DNA of 64,000 nt from Pusillibacter faecalis (GTDB taxonomy: Bacteria; Bacillota; Clostridia; Oscillospirales; Oscillospiraceae), in assembly GCF_018408705.1 (NCBI RefSeq), contig NZ_AP023421.1, forward strand, positions 62,001-126,000. Direction: 5' to 3'. A program made the translations under genes and the position numbers. Positions 34,866 through 44,382 of the stretch are shown piece after piece; position 1 is the first letter of the stretch; the number at the start of each line of letters is the position of its first letter. The notes beneath the pieces were generated by a model. That model did no database searches. It was not told the origin of the DNA and saw nothing but the letters and a program-made list of their open reading frames with translations.

Positions 34866-36017
34866 ATGAAGCAGTATCAAATTGCAGTCTTGGAGGGAGA
34901 CGGGATTGGTCCCGAGATCATCCGAGAGGGTGTGAAGGTTTTACGGGCCGCAGCTGAGATCGGGGGTATCTCTCTGGGGCTGAACTACTATCCCTACGGC
35001 GCGGAGCACTATCTAAAAACAGGGGAGATTCTTCCGGATGCCGCTATCCGCGAATTTCGGGACAGCAACGCTATTTACTTTGGAGCGGCCGGAGACCCGC
35101 AGGTGGCTCCCGGCATTTTGGAAGTCGGTCTGATCCTAAAAATTCGCTTTGACCTGGACCAGTACATCAACCTGCGTCCCATCAAGCTCTACCCCAATGT
35201 CTGGACGCCGTTGAAAACGGAAGCTCCCATCGACTTCTATGTGATCCGGGAAAACGCGGAGGACTTTTATAACGGCATGGGTGCAATCTTCCGCAGCAAT
35301 GGCCAGAGGGACCAGACTCATCATTGCGAAATGTCTATGAAGCGGGTACCCTATCAGATCAACATGACACTGGACAGCCGGATGGACGCGTCGGATGATT
35401 ATGCGGTGGCTATGGGGGTGATCACCCGGCAGGGTGCTGAGCGGGCCATGAGGTACTCCTTTGAGCTGGCCAGGGCGAAGGGAAAGAAAAAGGTCACGGC
35501 CGTAGACAAGGTGAATGTGTTGCCCCATGTTTATGGCCTGTGGAGGGAAGTCTTTGCCGAGGTAGCTAGGGATTATCCAGAGATTGAAACAGAGAACAGC
35601 TTTGCTGACGCTACTGCCATGTGGTTTGTGAAGAATCCGGAGAATTACGGCGTGGTGGTGATGCCAAACCTCTTCGGGGATGTGATTACGGACTTGGGGG
35701 CAGAGATTACCGGTGGCTTGGGCTTTGCGGCAGGAGGAAATATCAATCCCAAGGGCGTGTCTATGTTTGAGCCGATTCATGGCTCCGCTCCTAAATACAA
35801 GGGATTGAACGTGATTAACCCGGTGGCTACCATTCTCTCCGGCGGGATGTTGCTGGAGAACATCGGCGAGCAGGCGCTGGGGGAGTTGGTGGAACGCGCC
35901 GTGACAGAAGTCCTGCGAGAAGGGCGCGTCCGCACCAAGGATATGGGCGGAACCTCGACTACCTCGGACATGGGCGACGCCATCGCCGCCAAGGTGCGGG
36001 AGTTGGGAAGAAGCTGA
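34866..36017 (+). CDS. Isocitrate/isopropylmalate dehydrogenase family enzyme (tartrate-dehydrogenase-like)
   Basis: The 383-residue beta-hydroxyacid oxidative decarboxylase begins [17 protein letters not shown]. It has the substrate-binding Arg-rich [10 protein letters not shown] and [13 protein letters not shown], the catalytic Lys in VDKVNVLP, and metal Asp residues in [19 protein letters not shown]. Its position next to a transporter and peptidase, rather than leuC/leuD, argues against a leucine-pathway LeuB. A tartrate, malate or 3-alkylmalate-type substrate is more likely. AAAGGAAAGAGGCGG precedes the ATG. Confidence 0.8.
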   Translation: MKQYQIAVLEGDGIGPEIIREGVKVLRAAAEIGGISLGLNYYPYGAEHYLKTGEILPDAAIREFRDSNAIYFGAAGDPQVAPGILEVGLILKIRFDLDQYINLRPIKLYPNVWTPLKTEAPIDFYVIRENAEDFYNGMGAIFRSNGQRDQTHHCEMSMKRVPYQINMTLDSRMDASDDYAVAMGVITRQGAERAMRYSFELARAKGKKKVTAVDKVNVLPHVYGLWREVFAEVARDYPEIETENSFADATAMWFVKNPENYGVVVMPNLFGDVITDLGAEITGGLGFAAGGNINPKGVSMFEPIHGSAPKYKGLNVINPVATILSGGMLLENIGEQALGELVERAVTEVLREGRVRTKDMGGTSTTSDMGDAIAAKVRELGRS

Positions 36018-36221
36018 AGCCTCAGACGATGGCTTCATGAAGGGAGGTAAAGCAACCGGCACAATGGATTTGCTGATACACTTAAAACAATAGAGACTTC
36101 CTTTTTCAATGCAATCCTTTTGCATGGCAGATGGCACGTCCATTTGCTGAGAGACCGCATGCTAAGAGTTCTGTAAGATGCTGTTTACTCGAAAGTTGTG
36201 TGTAGAAAGGTGTGGTGGAAA

Positions 36222-37625
36222 ATGAAAAACGGACAGACCCTGACCTCTGAAAAGAAAAAAAGAGAGATTGTTCATGTCTATGTACTCTTGTTTGCTATGT
36301 GTATTGTTGTGGCGCTTTTGACCTATGTGATTCCCGCGGGTTCCTATGAAAGGGAAAACGTAGATGGACAAACCATTGTGGTAGCAGGCTCTTACCAGCT
36401 GGAAGAGAGAGACCCAATCGGGATTTTTGATCTCTTCAACAGTGTGGCCAAGGGCTGGAGCCAGTCTGCCTCAATTATTTTCCTGGTTTTCATGGTGGGA
36501 GGCGCCATCAAGGTGATTGAAGATACCGGTGTGATTGACAAGGTGTTGACCAACTCCATGGGGAAACTCCGCGGGAAAGAGGAGGGCATTGTCATTTTGG
36601 TCTCTCTGATCCTCTCAATCATGGGCTGTACAGGCACCTTTTCAACGGCAAATATTGCAATTGTTCCCATTGCCCTTGCATTTTCCAGGAAGCTTGGGTA
36701 TGATCGCTTCCTGGCATTTGCCCTATCCTATTTGGCGGTCAATGCAGGTTTTTCCGCAGGAGAAGTCAGCATTTTCACCACCAGTATTGCACAGGAAATT
36801 GCAGAAGTGGACCAGTTCTCCGGAATGGGGCTTCGAGTTGCAGAACACGTGATTTTCTTTGCCATATACTGTGTATTCATCGTGCGGTATATGCGTGCGA
36901 TTCGGAAGGACCCCTCCCGCTCTATCGCACCCTTTGACGATACGGAAGAGCAACCGGACGACTCTGTTTTAGAGGGGAGTCGGCTGACGGTACACCAGGT
37001 TTTGGCAGGGCTGGTCCTTATCGCGGGCTTTGCCTGGCTGATCTATGGTGCCACAGTCCAAAACATGTCCACCACGGAGCTGACCACAATTTTCTTCTTT
37101 ATGGCGGTATTCGGGGGAATCCTTGGCGGGTTGGGGATCAACGGAACCGCGAAGTCTTTTGCAAAAGGATTGGCCGGCATTGCAAGCGGCGCTTTGATTG
37201 TGGGAATGGCAAAGGCGATTTCCGTGGTGATGACCGACGGCGGCATTATCGACTCGGTTGTATATTACCTGACCATGCCGATTGCCGCTGTTGGCAGTAT
37301 CATGGGAGCCGGGATTATGTTCCTCTTTAATCTCTGCTTCAACTTGCTGATTTCCTCCGGTTCCGGACAGGCGGTGGCAGTGATGCCGATCATGGTACCG
37401 ATCTCCGATCTGACGGGAATTACCCGGCAAGTAGCGGTTGAGGCTTTTAAGCTGGGGGATGGACTCTCCAATATCATTGTGCCGACAGCCGGAGCCATGA
37501 TGGCGTGCTTGGGGATTGCCAAGGTGCCATATGGAAAATACGTCAAACGGATTATGCCCTACTTTTTGGTTACGGTGGCTGTTGCATTGGTCATTGTAAT
37601 CGGAGCGCAGATGGTGGGCTGGTAA
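36222..37625 (+). CDS. YfcC family transporter, second copy
   Basis: The 467-residue membrane protein has about twelve hydrophobic segments and the family landmarks IPAGSYERENVDGQ after helix 1, TFSTANIAIVPIALAF, and LISSGSGQAVAVMPIMVPISDL near the C-terminus. The ATG at 36222 follows AAAGGTG. It is only distantly similar to the copy at 711-2138. It precedes an M20 peptidase by 17 bp, the same transporter-peptidase pairing as the first copy. No sigma-54 sequence is seen here. Confidence 0.85.
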   Translation: MKNGQTLTSEKKKREIVHVYVLLFAMCIVVALLTYVIPAGSYERENVDGQTIVVAGSYQLEERDPIGIFDLFNSVAKGWSQSASIIFLVFMVGGAIKVIEDTGVIDKVLTNSMGKLRGKEEGIVILVSLILSIMGCTGTFSTANIAIVPIALAFSRKLGYDRFLAFALSYLAVNAGFSAGEVSIFTTSIAQEIAEVDQFSGMGLRVAEHVIFFAIYCVFIVRYMRAIRKDPSRSIAPFDDTEEQPDDSVLEGSRLTVHQVLAGLVLIAGFAWLIYGATVQNMSTTELTTIFFFMAVFGGILGGLGINGTAKSFAKGLAGIASGALIVGMAKAISVVMTDGGIIDSVVYYLTMPIAAVGSIMGAGIMFLFNLCFNLLISSGSGQAVAVMPIMVPISDLTGITRQVAVEAFKLGDGLSNIIVPTAGAMMACLGIAKVPYGKYVKRIMPYFLVTVAVALVIVIGAQMVGW

Positions 37626-37642
37626 AGAGAAAGGTGTTGCGT

Positions 37643-38941
37643 ATGAAACGCTCAAAACGACTATTTCAATATATGCAGGACCATCAACAGGAATTTTTGG
37701 AGGTTCTGGAAGGGGCCGTGCGGCGGGAGAGTCCCACGGAGGGAGACCCAAATGACCTGATTGCCTGCAGGGACTACTTTGCCGGACTTTTTCGGGAGAT
37801 TGGGTTCCATGTGACCACGGTAAAGAGCTTGGACCCCCGGTTCGCAGATCACCTGCTGGTGGAGTACGGCGCGGGCGCGGGCCGTGCCGCAGAGGAGCTT
37901 GCTCAATGGCTTAAGACACGTGGACGGTTTCCTGTGCCGCAGTGGGAACCGTCTGTCGGCGGGGCTTCCCGACAGCTGCTCTTTGGCGGACATTACGATA
38001 CGGTCCATGAGAAGGGCGTCTTTGGAGACAGCCTCTGGAACATTGAGGGAGATCACGCCATCGGCCCCGGGATTCTGGACATGAAGAGCGGCGATGTGCA
38101 GGTGTATTTGATTGCAAAAGCTTTCCAGGACCTGGGCCTGATGCCGGAGGGAGCGCGGCTCGCATTCCTGCTTACCTCAGACGAGGAAGCTGGAAGTTAT
38201 GGCTCCAGCGCGCTCTATCAGGCTTTGGCGGCCAGAAGCAAGGCGGCCTTCATTATGGAGAGCAGCGTGGGCGTGGAAGGGGACTATATCGGCGGCCTGA
38301 AATGCGGACGTTTTGGCAGGGGGAACTATACCTTCCGGGCCCACGGTACACCCTACCACTCCGGACTGAACCCGACTCTGGCGGAGAGCGGGCTCATTGA
38401 GCTTGCCAGACAGGCGGTTCGACTGGAGAACATGACCTATTTTGACAAGATGAATCCGCAGACCAGCGAGCCGGAGACTCTGACCATAGGCTGTACATGC
38501 CTCCAATCCGGAAACGCCGGATGGCCCACGGTCCCCGGCGATGGCACTTTGACAATTGACGCCCGATATTCCAATGCGGCCATGGCGGAGCGGTACGATC
38601 AGCTGTTCCAAAATCTGGATGCATTTAATCCCAAGGTCCACATCACCACGGAGGGAGGGATTGAGAAACCGCCCTTTGACAAGGACCTGCCTGGAAACCG
38701 AGCGCTGCAGGTCCTGGCAAAAGAGGTGGGCGGAGAGCTGGGGATCGAGATGCATCCAAGCGTTGTGCGGGGCGGAAGCGACGGAAACTTTACCGCCTCC
38801 ACTGGTTGCCCCACGCTGGACGGTATGGGGACAACGGGCGGCCACGTCCATCAGCTTGGAGAGTATATCAACCTGAGCCACTTAGCGTTCCGCAGCGCTT
38901 TCACGGCAGAGATGGCTCTGCGGGTTCTGGAATCCAACTGA
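37643..38941 (+). CDS. M20 family metallopeptidase (glutamate-carboxypeptidase-like)
   Basis: The 432-residue protein starts at ATG 37643 after GAAAGGTG. Zinc-site motifs are intact: GGHYDTVH, GPGILDMKSG, TSDEEAGSYGS with the catalytic Glu pair, a MESSVG strand, and GGSDGNFTASTGCPTLDGMG with the late ligands. A dimerisation insert spans about residues 210-320. This subgroup (M20A) cleaves N-acyl or peptidyl bonds next to acidic residues. It is cotranscribed with the YfcC transporter, so it most likely hydrolyses the imported compound. Confidence 0.88.
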   Translation: MKRSKRLFQYMQDHQQEFLEVLEGAVRRESPTEGDPNDLIACRDYFAGLFREIGFHVTTVKSLDPRFADHLLVEYGAGAGRAAEELAQWLKTRGRFPVPQWEPSVGGASRQLLFGGHYDTVHEKGVFGDSLWNIEGDHAIGPGILDMKSGDVQVYLIAKAFQDLGLMPEGARLAFLLTSDEEAGSYGSSALYQALAARSKAAFIMESSVGVEGDYIGGLKCGRFGRGNYTFRAHGTPYHSGLNPTLAESGLIELARQAVRLENMTYFDKMNPQTSEPETLTIGCTCLQSGNAGWPTVPGDGTLTIDARYSNAAMAERYDQLFQNLDAFNPKVHITTEGGIEKPPFDKDLPGNRALQVLAKEVGGELGIEMHPSVVRGGSDGNFTASTGCPTLDGMGTTGGHVHQLGEYINLSHLAFRSAFTAEMALRVLESN

Positions 38942-38969
38942 AATTTTGTAAAGCTCTTTACAAGCTCTG

Positions 38970-39020
38970 AAACCGCGTGCTGACCATCTCCTTTTAGTCG
39001 GCGCGCGGTTCCTTTTTTCA
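38970..39020 (+). terminator. Terminator of the YfcC-M20 operon
   Basis: A 14-bp stem with three G-T pairs (AACCGCG outer arm) and a 12-nt loop is followed by CCTTTTTTC. Confidence 0.7.
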
Positions 39021-39089
39021 GATTGACCTTTCTCCGGACGGTTTGAAGAGGCGATCTATGTGGAAAGCTGGAGGTGAGGTGATTTGAAA

Positions 39090-39986
39090 ATGGCAACCTA
39101 TTACCACGGGGCCACCCGGCGTAGAAGCTATTTTGAAGGGTGGTATTTGAAGCACCAGACCCAGAGCGGCCGTGCGCTGAGTCTGATTCCGGCCCTGCAC
39201 ATAGACGCAGAGGGAAGGCGTACCGCATCTTTGCAGGTCATCACAGAGAATGCGTGCTGGTGGCTGGAATATCCGGAGCTTTTGGCAGAGGAACGGCGGT
39301 TCCGGATTCAACTGGGGGAGAACCTGTTTGACAGCGAGGGAGTGCGTCTTCAGATCCGGCAGCAGGAGCTTACCCTCACCGGCAGCTTGTCCTATGGCCG
39401 TTTCACGCCTCTTCGGTCAGACATCATGGGCCCATTCCGTCTTCTTGGGGGAATGGAGTGTGCCCACGGCGTAATCAGCATGGGGCATTCTCTGCACGGG
39501 ACCCTGGTGCTGAACGGCGAGATGCTGGACTTTTCCCAGGGAACCGGATATATAGAGACCGACCGGGGACGTTCCTTTCCAAGCACATACCTGTGGGCCC
39601 AGAGTATTTGGCAGGACGGTGGTACCAGTTTGATGCTGGCGGTGGCTGCGATCCCGATGGGAATCGGAGGATTTACCGGCTGTATCTGCGTTCTTTGCCA
39701 TGACGGCAGGGAATACCGGCTGGCCACGTACCGGGGGGTTCGGATTGAGCGGTGGTCCTCCTCCGGTGCCATGCTCCGGCAGGGAAGGTACCGTTTGGCG
39801 GTGGACGTGCTGGAAGGGAAGGGGCATCCTCTGCGGGCACCGGTCCAGGGAGAAATGAGCCGGACCATTCATGAGAGTCTCGGCACAGTGCTGCGGGTCC
39901 GGTTTTGGATAGGGAAAGAGCTGGTATTGGATCATACGGATCACCACGCCGGCTTTGAGTATGCGGTGACAGCTTCGAAAGGCTGA
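39090..39986 (+). CDS. Tocopherol-cyclase-like family protein
   Basis: The 298-residue protein opens with a YFEGWYLKHQ motif and continues with long beta-rich repeats (SLIPALHIDAEGRRTASLQVI, DIMGPFRLLGGMECAHGVISMGH, FPSTYLWAQSIW). This matches the tocopherol-cyclase-like family, a lipocalin-like double beta-barrel. Plant members cyclise tocopherol precursors; bacterial members have unknown roles. The start may be ATG 39090 (9 nt after GAGGT) or TTG 39084. It stands alone after a terminator. Confidence 0.75.
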   Translation: MATYYHGATRRRSYFEGWYLKHQTQSGRALSLIPALHIDAEGRRTASLQVITENACWWLEYPELLAEERRFRIQLGENLFDSEGVRLQIRQQELTLTGSLSYGRFTPLRSDIMGPFRLLGGMECAHGVISMGHSLHGTLVLNGEMLDFSQGTGYIETDRGRSFPSTYLWAQSIWQDGGTSLMLAVAAIPMGIGGFTGCICVLCHDGREYRLATYRGVRIERWSSSGAMLRQGRYRLAVDVLEGKGHPLRAPVQGEMSRTIHESLGTVLRVRFWIGKELVLDHTDHHAGFEYAVTASKG

Positions 39987-40046
39987 CACAGCGCTGCCGT
40001 GCTGGCATGGCTGCGGGGCGCGCCTGAAGGATTTTCCACAAAAATG

Positions 40047-40072
40047 CTGCCCGCCGCTTTTGCGGCGGGCAG
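40047..40072 (-). terminator. Terminator of the GltS-type symporter gene
   Basis: CTGCCCGCCGC pairs with GCGGCGGGCAG around TTTT. On the minus strand CATTTTTG follows. Confidence 0.85.
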
Positions 40073-40090
40073 TGAAGAGGGCAGCGGGCC

Positions 40091-41542
40091 TTATTCGTCA
40101 ACGGGTTCTCCCATGCGCTGATAACATTTTCCGTCCTGATATTTTTCACCCTTGTTGATATCAAAGGTCTTCTTTCCCCAGACGCCAACAACCCGCATAA
40201 AGACCAAATAGATGACGATCACCAGAATCATTGTGATGAGGAATAGCTTTAATCCCATCGTCCCGGCAGAATATGCAAGGATGGCGGGCATGACATACAG
40301 GGATGCCGGAAGGTTCACTGCGTTAGAGGGGCCAAGCTCTGCGGCGGTGGTGGTATCGTTGTTGGGGTCCACAATCCGGGTCAGGGCAAGGCCGGTGGCA
40401 TTGGTTCCGGTGGCCGTTCCCCACTCGGCCAGGGTGCGCTCAAAGTCGTTGCGGCCGCCAAAGCGGGCACCGAAATACCGGATGGTCACCCAGGTGATCC
40501 ATGTGGTTGCTATGGAAATGATGGCAATAGGAACCAGCCATTTGGCAAGGAACTGCAGGTCAATTGCCAGGAACGTGGCCATAACCATCAAGTCTGTGCA
40601 GGCGTTGGTGATGCGGGTTTGAGTGCCACGGTCCAGATACTTGTGAAGTCCCAGCTTACCCATCAAAAAGCGGATGATATACGCGGCGACCATACCCCAG
40701 AAAAAGAAAATGGTTGAACCAAGGGTCATCCCGGAGCCGATTTGAATCTTGTCTAGGGAGATACACAGTACCTTGCCGCAGATCCAGCAAAGACCAGTCA
40801 GGGCCAGATGAAAGGTCATTGTGTCCAGATTTCCGCCATAGGTAGTAATTTTTCCGTAGGTTTCCTGCTTTTCCGGGGGAAAGAAGCCCACCCGCAGCTC
40901 CTCGCTCATTTCTGCCTTGGAGCAGGCGATTCCCTGTTTGATGCCCTTCTTGGCAAAGGGAACGCCTAACAAAAAAGCCACGATAAAACCGATGGCGGAG
41001 AACATGATGCCAACCTGAATGGCACCGGTCCATCCGGCGGCCTCCATCCCGGAACCAAATGTGACCGCCTGCCCAGGGCCTTGTGCGAAGGCGAAGGATA
41101 TCGTCAGGCCATATACTGGGTCCATATCCCAGATGCCGCCGATGAGATATAAGATACCAAAGCCGATCAGCGCCTGGAAAGCATAGGCCAACGCCCAGTA
41201 AGATCCCATGCCGAAGATGCCGGAGAGCTGGCTGTCCCCCATTTTGCGGCGGAGTTCCCGGATGCTGAAGCTGCGTTTGTCCCTCTTTTTTTCTTCGGCC
41301 TTAGCTGCCACAGTGATGCCGAGGTTGATGAACATAAAGTTATACATCTGCCCGGAAATCAGTGAGTAGTCGGCCGTGGTGGTCCAGGGAAGCCCTACGG
41401 TATTGATGATGACACAGCCAATGACTCCGCCGATCAGACACGCGGGCACCAACATGTTGCCGATGGGTTTGATCTTTGCACGTATGATAACTGCCAACAA
41501 GAAAAATGCGCCAATCCATCCAACTGCTGTCATAACTCCCAT
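40091..41542 (-). CDS. Sodium/glutamate symporter family protein (GltS-like)
   Basis: The 483-residue membrane protein has about ten to twelve helices. It carries the GltS family re-entrant-loop patterns FAFAQGPGQAVTFGSGMEAAGW and GTATGTNATGLALTRIVDP. GltS proteins import glutamate with sodium; this longer variant has extra cytoplasmic charged loops (KAEEKKRDKRS, FFPPEKQETYGK) and may use another acidic substrate. AAGGGAG precedes the ATG. A perfect TATAAT on the minus strand (41619-41614) marks the likely -10. The adjacent LysR gene on the same strand lies upstream. Confidence 0.85.
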   Translation of the reverse strand: MGVMTAVGWIGAFFLLAVIIRAKIKPIGNMLVPACLIGGVIGCVIINTVGLPWTTTADYSLISGQMYNFMFINLGITVAAKAEEKKRDKRSFSIRELRRKMGDSQLSGIFGMGSYWALAYAFQALIGFGILYLIGGIWDMDPVYGLTISFAFAQGPGQAVTFGSGMEAAGWTGAIQVGIMFSAIGFIVAFLLGVPFAKKGIKQGIACSKAEMSEELRVGFFPPEKQETYGKITTYGGNLDTMTFHLALTGLCWICGKVLCISLDKIQIGSGMTLGSTIFFFWGMVAAYIIRFLMGKLGLHKYLDRGTQTRITNACTDLMVMATFLAIDLQFLAKWLVPIAIISIATTWITWVTIRYFGARFGGRNDFERTLAEWGTATGTNATGLALTRIVDPNNDTTTAAELGPSNAVNLPASLYVMPAILAYSAGTMGLKLFLITMILVIVIYLVFMRVVGVWGKKTFDINKGEKYQDGKCYQRMGEPVDE

Positions 41543-41875
41543 TTATAAATTCTCCCTTCTTTCTATACGGAAAAGCTCTGGCTGCATGCACAGACCGACC
41601 CCTCCTACCTATCATTATAGCGGCGGTCTTTTCGCTTTTCCATAAGATAAAAGTTATAGCTTCATTCACTTTGCAGCATAAGGCCTCATACACCCTGGAG
41701 CTTCCATAACAACAGGGAAAGTCAGTGGAGTACGGAGCCTCGCGTATCTGGGGGCTTTGCCCGCGCGATGGAATCCAGCGCCGTACTGCCTCTGACGGAA
41801 CGAGTCCATTTCAGCATGGCCGTATAAAACAGGGCCGCAGGAGTTGTCCTGCGGCCTGAATTCAAGAAAATGGAG
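41543..41875. other. Gap between the symporter and LysR genes
   Basis: This 333-bp stretch contains the symporter promoter (-10 at 41614-41619, minus strand) and the LysR terminator at 41829-41856. No gene is seen. Confidence 0.6.
41829..41856 (-). terminator. Terminator of the LysR gene
   Basis: A 12-bp stem (GGCCGCAGGA core) with a 4-nt loop is followed on the minus strand by TGTTTTATAC. Confidence 0.75.
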
Positions 41876-42835
41876 TTAGGAGTAGGATTCATCCATATGC
41901 CACTGAACCTCTCGCCATTCCTCGCAAAAAAGCTTAAAAAGGATGGACATATCTGGCCTTTGAGCATCAGATTTTCGCCAAAGAGCATAGACATGCCGGA
42001 TGGGAAGAGTCCCCTCTGTCCGGCAGTAACAGGTGTCCTCCCTGGGGTCAGCTTTGGCCAGCCGTTCGTTGATAAAGCAAATGCCCAGCCCCTTGGCAAC
42101 CAAAGCCCTTGCAATGTCAATATTATCCTCATAGATCATAGTGCGCTGCGGATAAAGACCCTCTGCCTGAAAGAAACTGTTCGCCATCTCGTAGAGCCTG
42201 GTGCCCTCTGTACTGAGAATAAAATGCTGGCTTCTCAAATCCTGCGGACTCAGATAGGGAAAATCGTCTTTCAAATCAAATCTTGCTTTCCGCAAGACTG
42301 GATTTTGAGCCGAGACAGCCAGTAAAAGCCGCTCGCTGCACAGGTGGTGCCGGGTCAAAGCTGGGTCCAATCTGGCGTCGGGAGTCAATGTGACCACAGC
42401 GACGTCTACTTCTCCGGACAAGAGCTTTTTGATCAACTCGTCATCCGAGGCAATGGTTGAGCGTAGTTCAACCTGAATTCCGGAATTGGAAAAATTAAAT
42501 AATGTTTTGGAAAGAGTCGCCGTGCTCCGCATAGGTGTCAGGCCAAGCATAAACCGCTTCCGGGGCAGCCCATCGCCGCAGCAGCGTTTCAAATCCGCCA
42601 ACATCTCCCTTTGCAGCTCAATTGCTTGGCGGGCATAGAGCAGGTATCGTTTCCCTTCTACGGTGGGCTTTAAGCCAGTGGATGTGCGCTGAAAGATTTT
42701 GCAGCCGATGGAGCTTTCCACAGAGGCAATGCTTTTGCTCAAGGAGGGCTGGGACATGTACAAAATCTCCGCAGCCTTGGAAATACTTCCGGTTTCCTCC
42801 ACGGTCAACAGATATTCCAGCTTTTCCAATCCCAT
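41876..42835 (-). CDS. LysR family transcriptional regulator
   Basis: The 319-residue protein starts at ATG 42835 after AGGAGG. Its HTH reads LLTVEETGSISKAAEILYMSQPSLSKSIASVE, and the effector domain includes VAVVTLTPDARLDPAL. It sits between the GltS-like symporter downstream and a divergent esterase, either of which may be its target. Confidence 0.92.
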   Translation of the reverse strand: MGLEKLEYLLTVEETGSISKAAEILYMSQPSLSKSIASVESSIGCKIFQRTSTGLKPTVEGKRYLLYARQAIELQREMLADLKRCCGDGLPRKRFMLGLTPMRSTATLSKTLFNFSNSGIQVELRSTIASDDELIKKLLSGEVDVAVVTLTPDARLDPALTRHHLCSERLLLAVSAQNPVLRKARFDLKDDFPYLSPQDLRSQHFILSTEGTRLYEMANSFFQAEGLYPQRTMIYEDNIDIARALVAKGLGICFINERLAKADPREDTCYCRTEGTLPIRHVYALWRKSDAQRPDMSILFKLFCEEWREVQWHMDESYS

Positions 42836-42997
42836 GTGCAGCCTCCTTGCAAACCCGTTTTCATATTCCTGATGGCTGATCGACAAACGGCAGTTTGTAC
42901 AGAACAGATACTTTAGTATATACCTCTTCCAGACTTTTTTCAAATCCTGTAAGAATCTATATAACAAAAAAGTAATAGCCGCATAGCTTTTCGCCTA

Positions 42998-43027
42998 TTG
43001 CATAAGCTCCGCCTGATTTGCTATGCT
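42998..43027 (+). promoter_or_regulatory. Promoter of the esterase gene
   Basis: TTGCAT (42998-43003) and TATGCT (43022-43027) are 18 bp apart, 31 bp before the ATG at 43059. Confidence 0.5.
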
Positions 43028-43058
43028 GATTGTGAACATACGACAGGAGTTGATGAGG

Positions 43059-43997
43059 ATGCCGCTTGATCCGCAGGTTGCCGCCCATTATGCCGCACAA
43101 AGGGCAACAGGGGATATCACGCAGCCAATCAGTATTGAGGAAATCCGCGCGAATGCAGATCGTATCTACAATGACAAGAGCCGGTCTCCGCAGGTATTTG
43201 ACGTACAGGACACGGTGATTCCCGGTCCGTGCGGGGGAGTTCCCGTGCGAATTTATACGCCCGGGGAAGAGGATGGATATCCAGCACTCATCTATTTCCA
43301 CGGCGGCGGCTTTATCATGCATAACATCGCAAGCCACGACTCCCTCTGCCGACAGCTTTGCAAGGTGTGCGGCTGCGTGGTGGTGAATGTTGGGTACCGT
43401 CTGGCGCCTGAGCATCCCTATCCGGCCTGTATGGAGGACGGATATACGGCGCTGCAGTGGGTCCACGACAATGCCGCACGTTGGAGAATGGACCGGACGA
43501 GGATCGCCCTGGCCGGTGACAGCGCGGGGGCAAATATCAGCGCGGTGGTCAGTCTTTTAGCCAGGGACCGGCATGGGCCGGACGTCAAGCTGCAAATTCT
43601 CTGCTACGGGTCCGGCGGATGTCTCTCCGATGAGAAGTCTGAGTCCATGCAGGCATTTTCCGGGGGAGGCTATGTGCTCTCCAAGGCGTTTATGTCCATG
43701 GCTTTTCAGCTCTATACCCAGGGGAAGGCGGAGCCGGAGGACCCCTATCTCAATCCAGGAAGGGCAAAGAATCTATCTGGTCTTCCCAAAAGCTATGTGA
43801 TCACAGCAGAATATGACCCGCTGCGAGATGACGGGGAAGCGTTTGCAAAGCGGCTGCTGGAGGCGGGCAATGATGTGACGCTCTTCCGCGTTCCCGGAAT
43901 GATGCACGGCTTTTTGTTGTTATGGGAGGAATTTGATCGGGCACAGCGGGTCATTGACAGCATTGGCACTATGGTGAAGGAGACCTTTTCCTGCTGA
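43059..43997 (+). CDS. Alpha/beta hydrolase (HSL-type esterase)
   Basis: The 312-residue protein has the oxyanion HGGGF motif, the nucleophile Ser in GDSAGAN, the acid Asp in ITAEYDPLRDDGE and the His in PGMMHGF, a complete hormone-sensitive-lipase triad. It should hydrolyse short acyl esters. The ATG at 43059 lies 9 nt after AGGAG. It is divergent from the LysR gene. Confidence 0.92.
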   Translation: MPLDPQVAAHYAAQRATGDITQPISIEEIRANADRIYNDKSRSPQVFDVQDTVIPGPCGGVPVRIYTPGEEDGYPALIYFHGGGFIMHNIASHDSLCRQLCKVCGCVVVNVGYRLAPEHPYPACMEDGYTALQWVHDNAARWRMDRTRIALAGDSAGANISAVVSLLARDRHGPDVKLQILCYGSGGCLSDEKSESMQAFSGGGYVLSKAFMSMAFQLYTQGKAEPEDPYLNPGRAKNLSGLPKSYVITAEYDPLRDDGEAFAKRLLEAGNDVTLFRVPGMMHGFLLLWEEFDRAQRVIDSIGTMVKETFSC

Positions 43998-44046
43998 CTG
44001 GTTGAGCTCCCTGAGAGAGACCGCCGAAAAAAAATGTGAGGCCCGC

Positions 44047-44076
44047 TTGACAAAACCGGTTTGGCGATGCTATAAT
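44047..44076 (+). promoter_or_regulatory. Promoter of the trpXYZ operon
   Basis: Both hexamers are perfect: TTGACA (44047-44052) and TATAAT (44071-44076), with an 18-bp spacer. The transcript starts near 44083 with the T-box leader. Confidence 0.85.
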
Positions 44077-44082
44077 ACACCA

Positions 44083-44366
44083 AACCGTTGAGGAAGAGTG
44101 AGTAAGCTTCGTCTCCTTTTCACCAGAGAGCCGCCGATGCTGGGAACGCGGCGAAAAGCATGAAGCTGAATGGACTTCCGAGGGCAATCAGAAACCGGTC
44201 CGCGGTGGATCGGGAGTATGTGCGACGGAGTTGGACCCTCCGTGAAAAAAGGCCGGCATATGTTGGTATGCGCAGAGTGGACGTGTTTTGGACACGTCAA
44301 GCCGGGTGGCACCGCAGGAGTTTTTTCCTGTCCCAGCTTTTTGATAAGCTGGGACAGTTTTTTTAT
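44083..44366 (+). promoter_or_regulatory. T-box riboswitch specific for tRNA-Trp
   Basis: The leader has an AGAGAG-containing stem I base and a specifier loop with GAA-TGG-A, placing codon UGG at 44171-44173. It also has a GGGTGGCACCGC T-box sequence (44304-44315) that would pair with the uncharged tRNA acceptor end. A terminator follows, with a 12-bp stem (44328-44339 with 44346-44357) and seven T bases. Uncharged tRNA-Trp would stabilise the antiterminator and turn on the transporter. Confidence 0.92.
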
Positions 44367-44382
44367 GTTCAGGAGGGATTTC

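Noticed and set aside
34866..36017. Naming this gene leuB
   Set aside because: The family fits, but there are no leuA, leuC or leuD neighbours and the gene is grouped with a transporter and peptidase, so a specific symbol is not justified.
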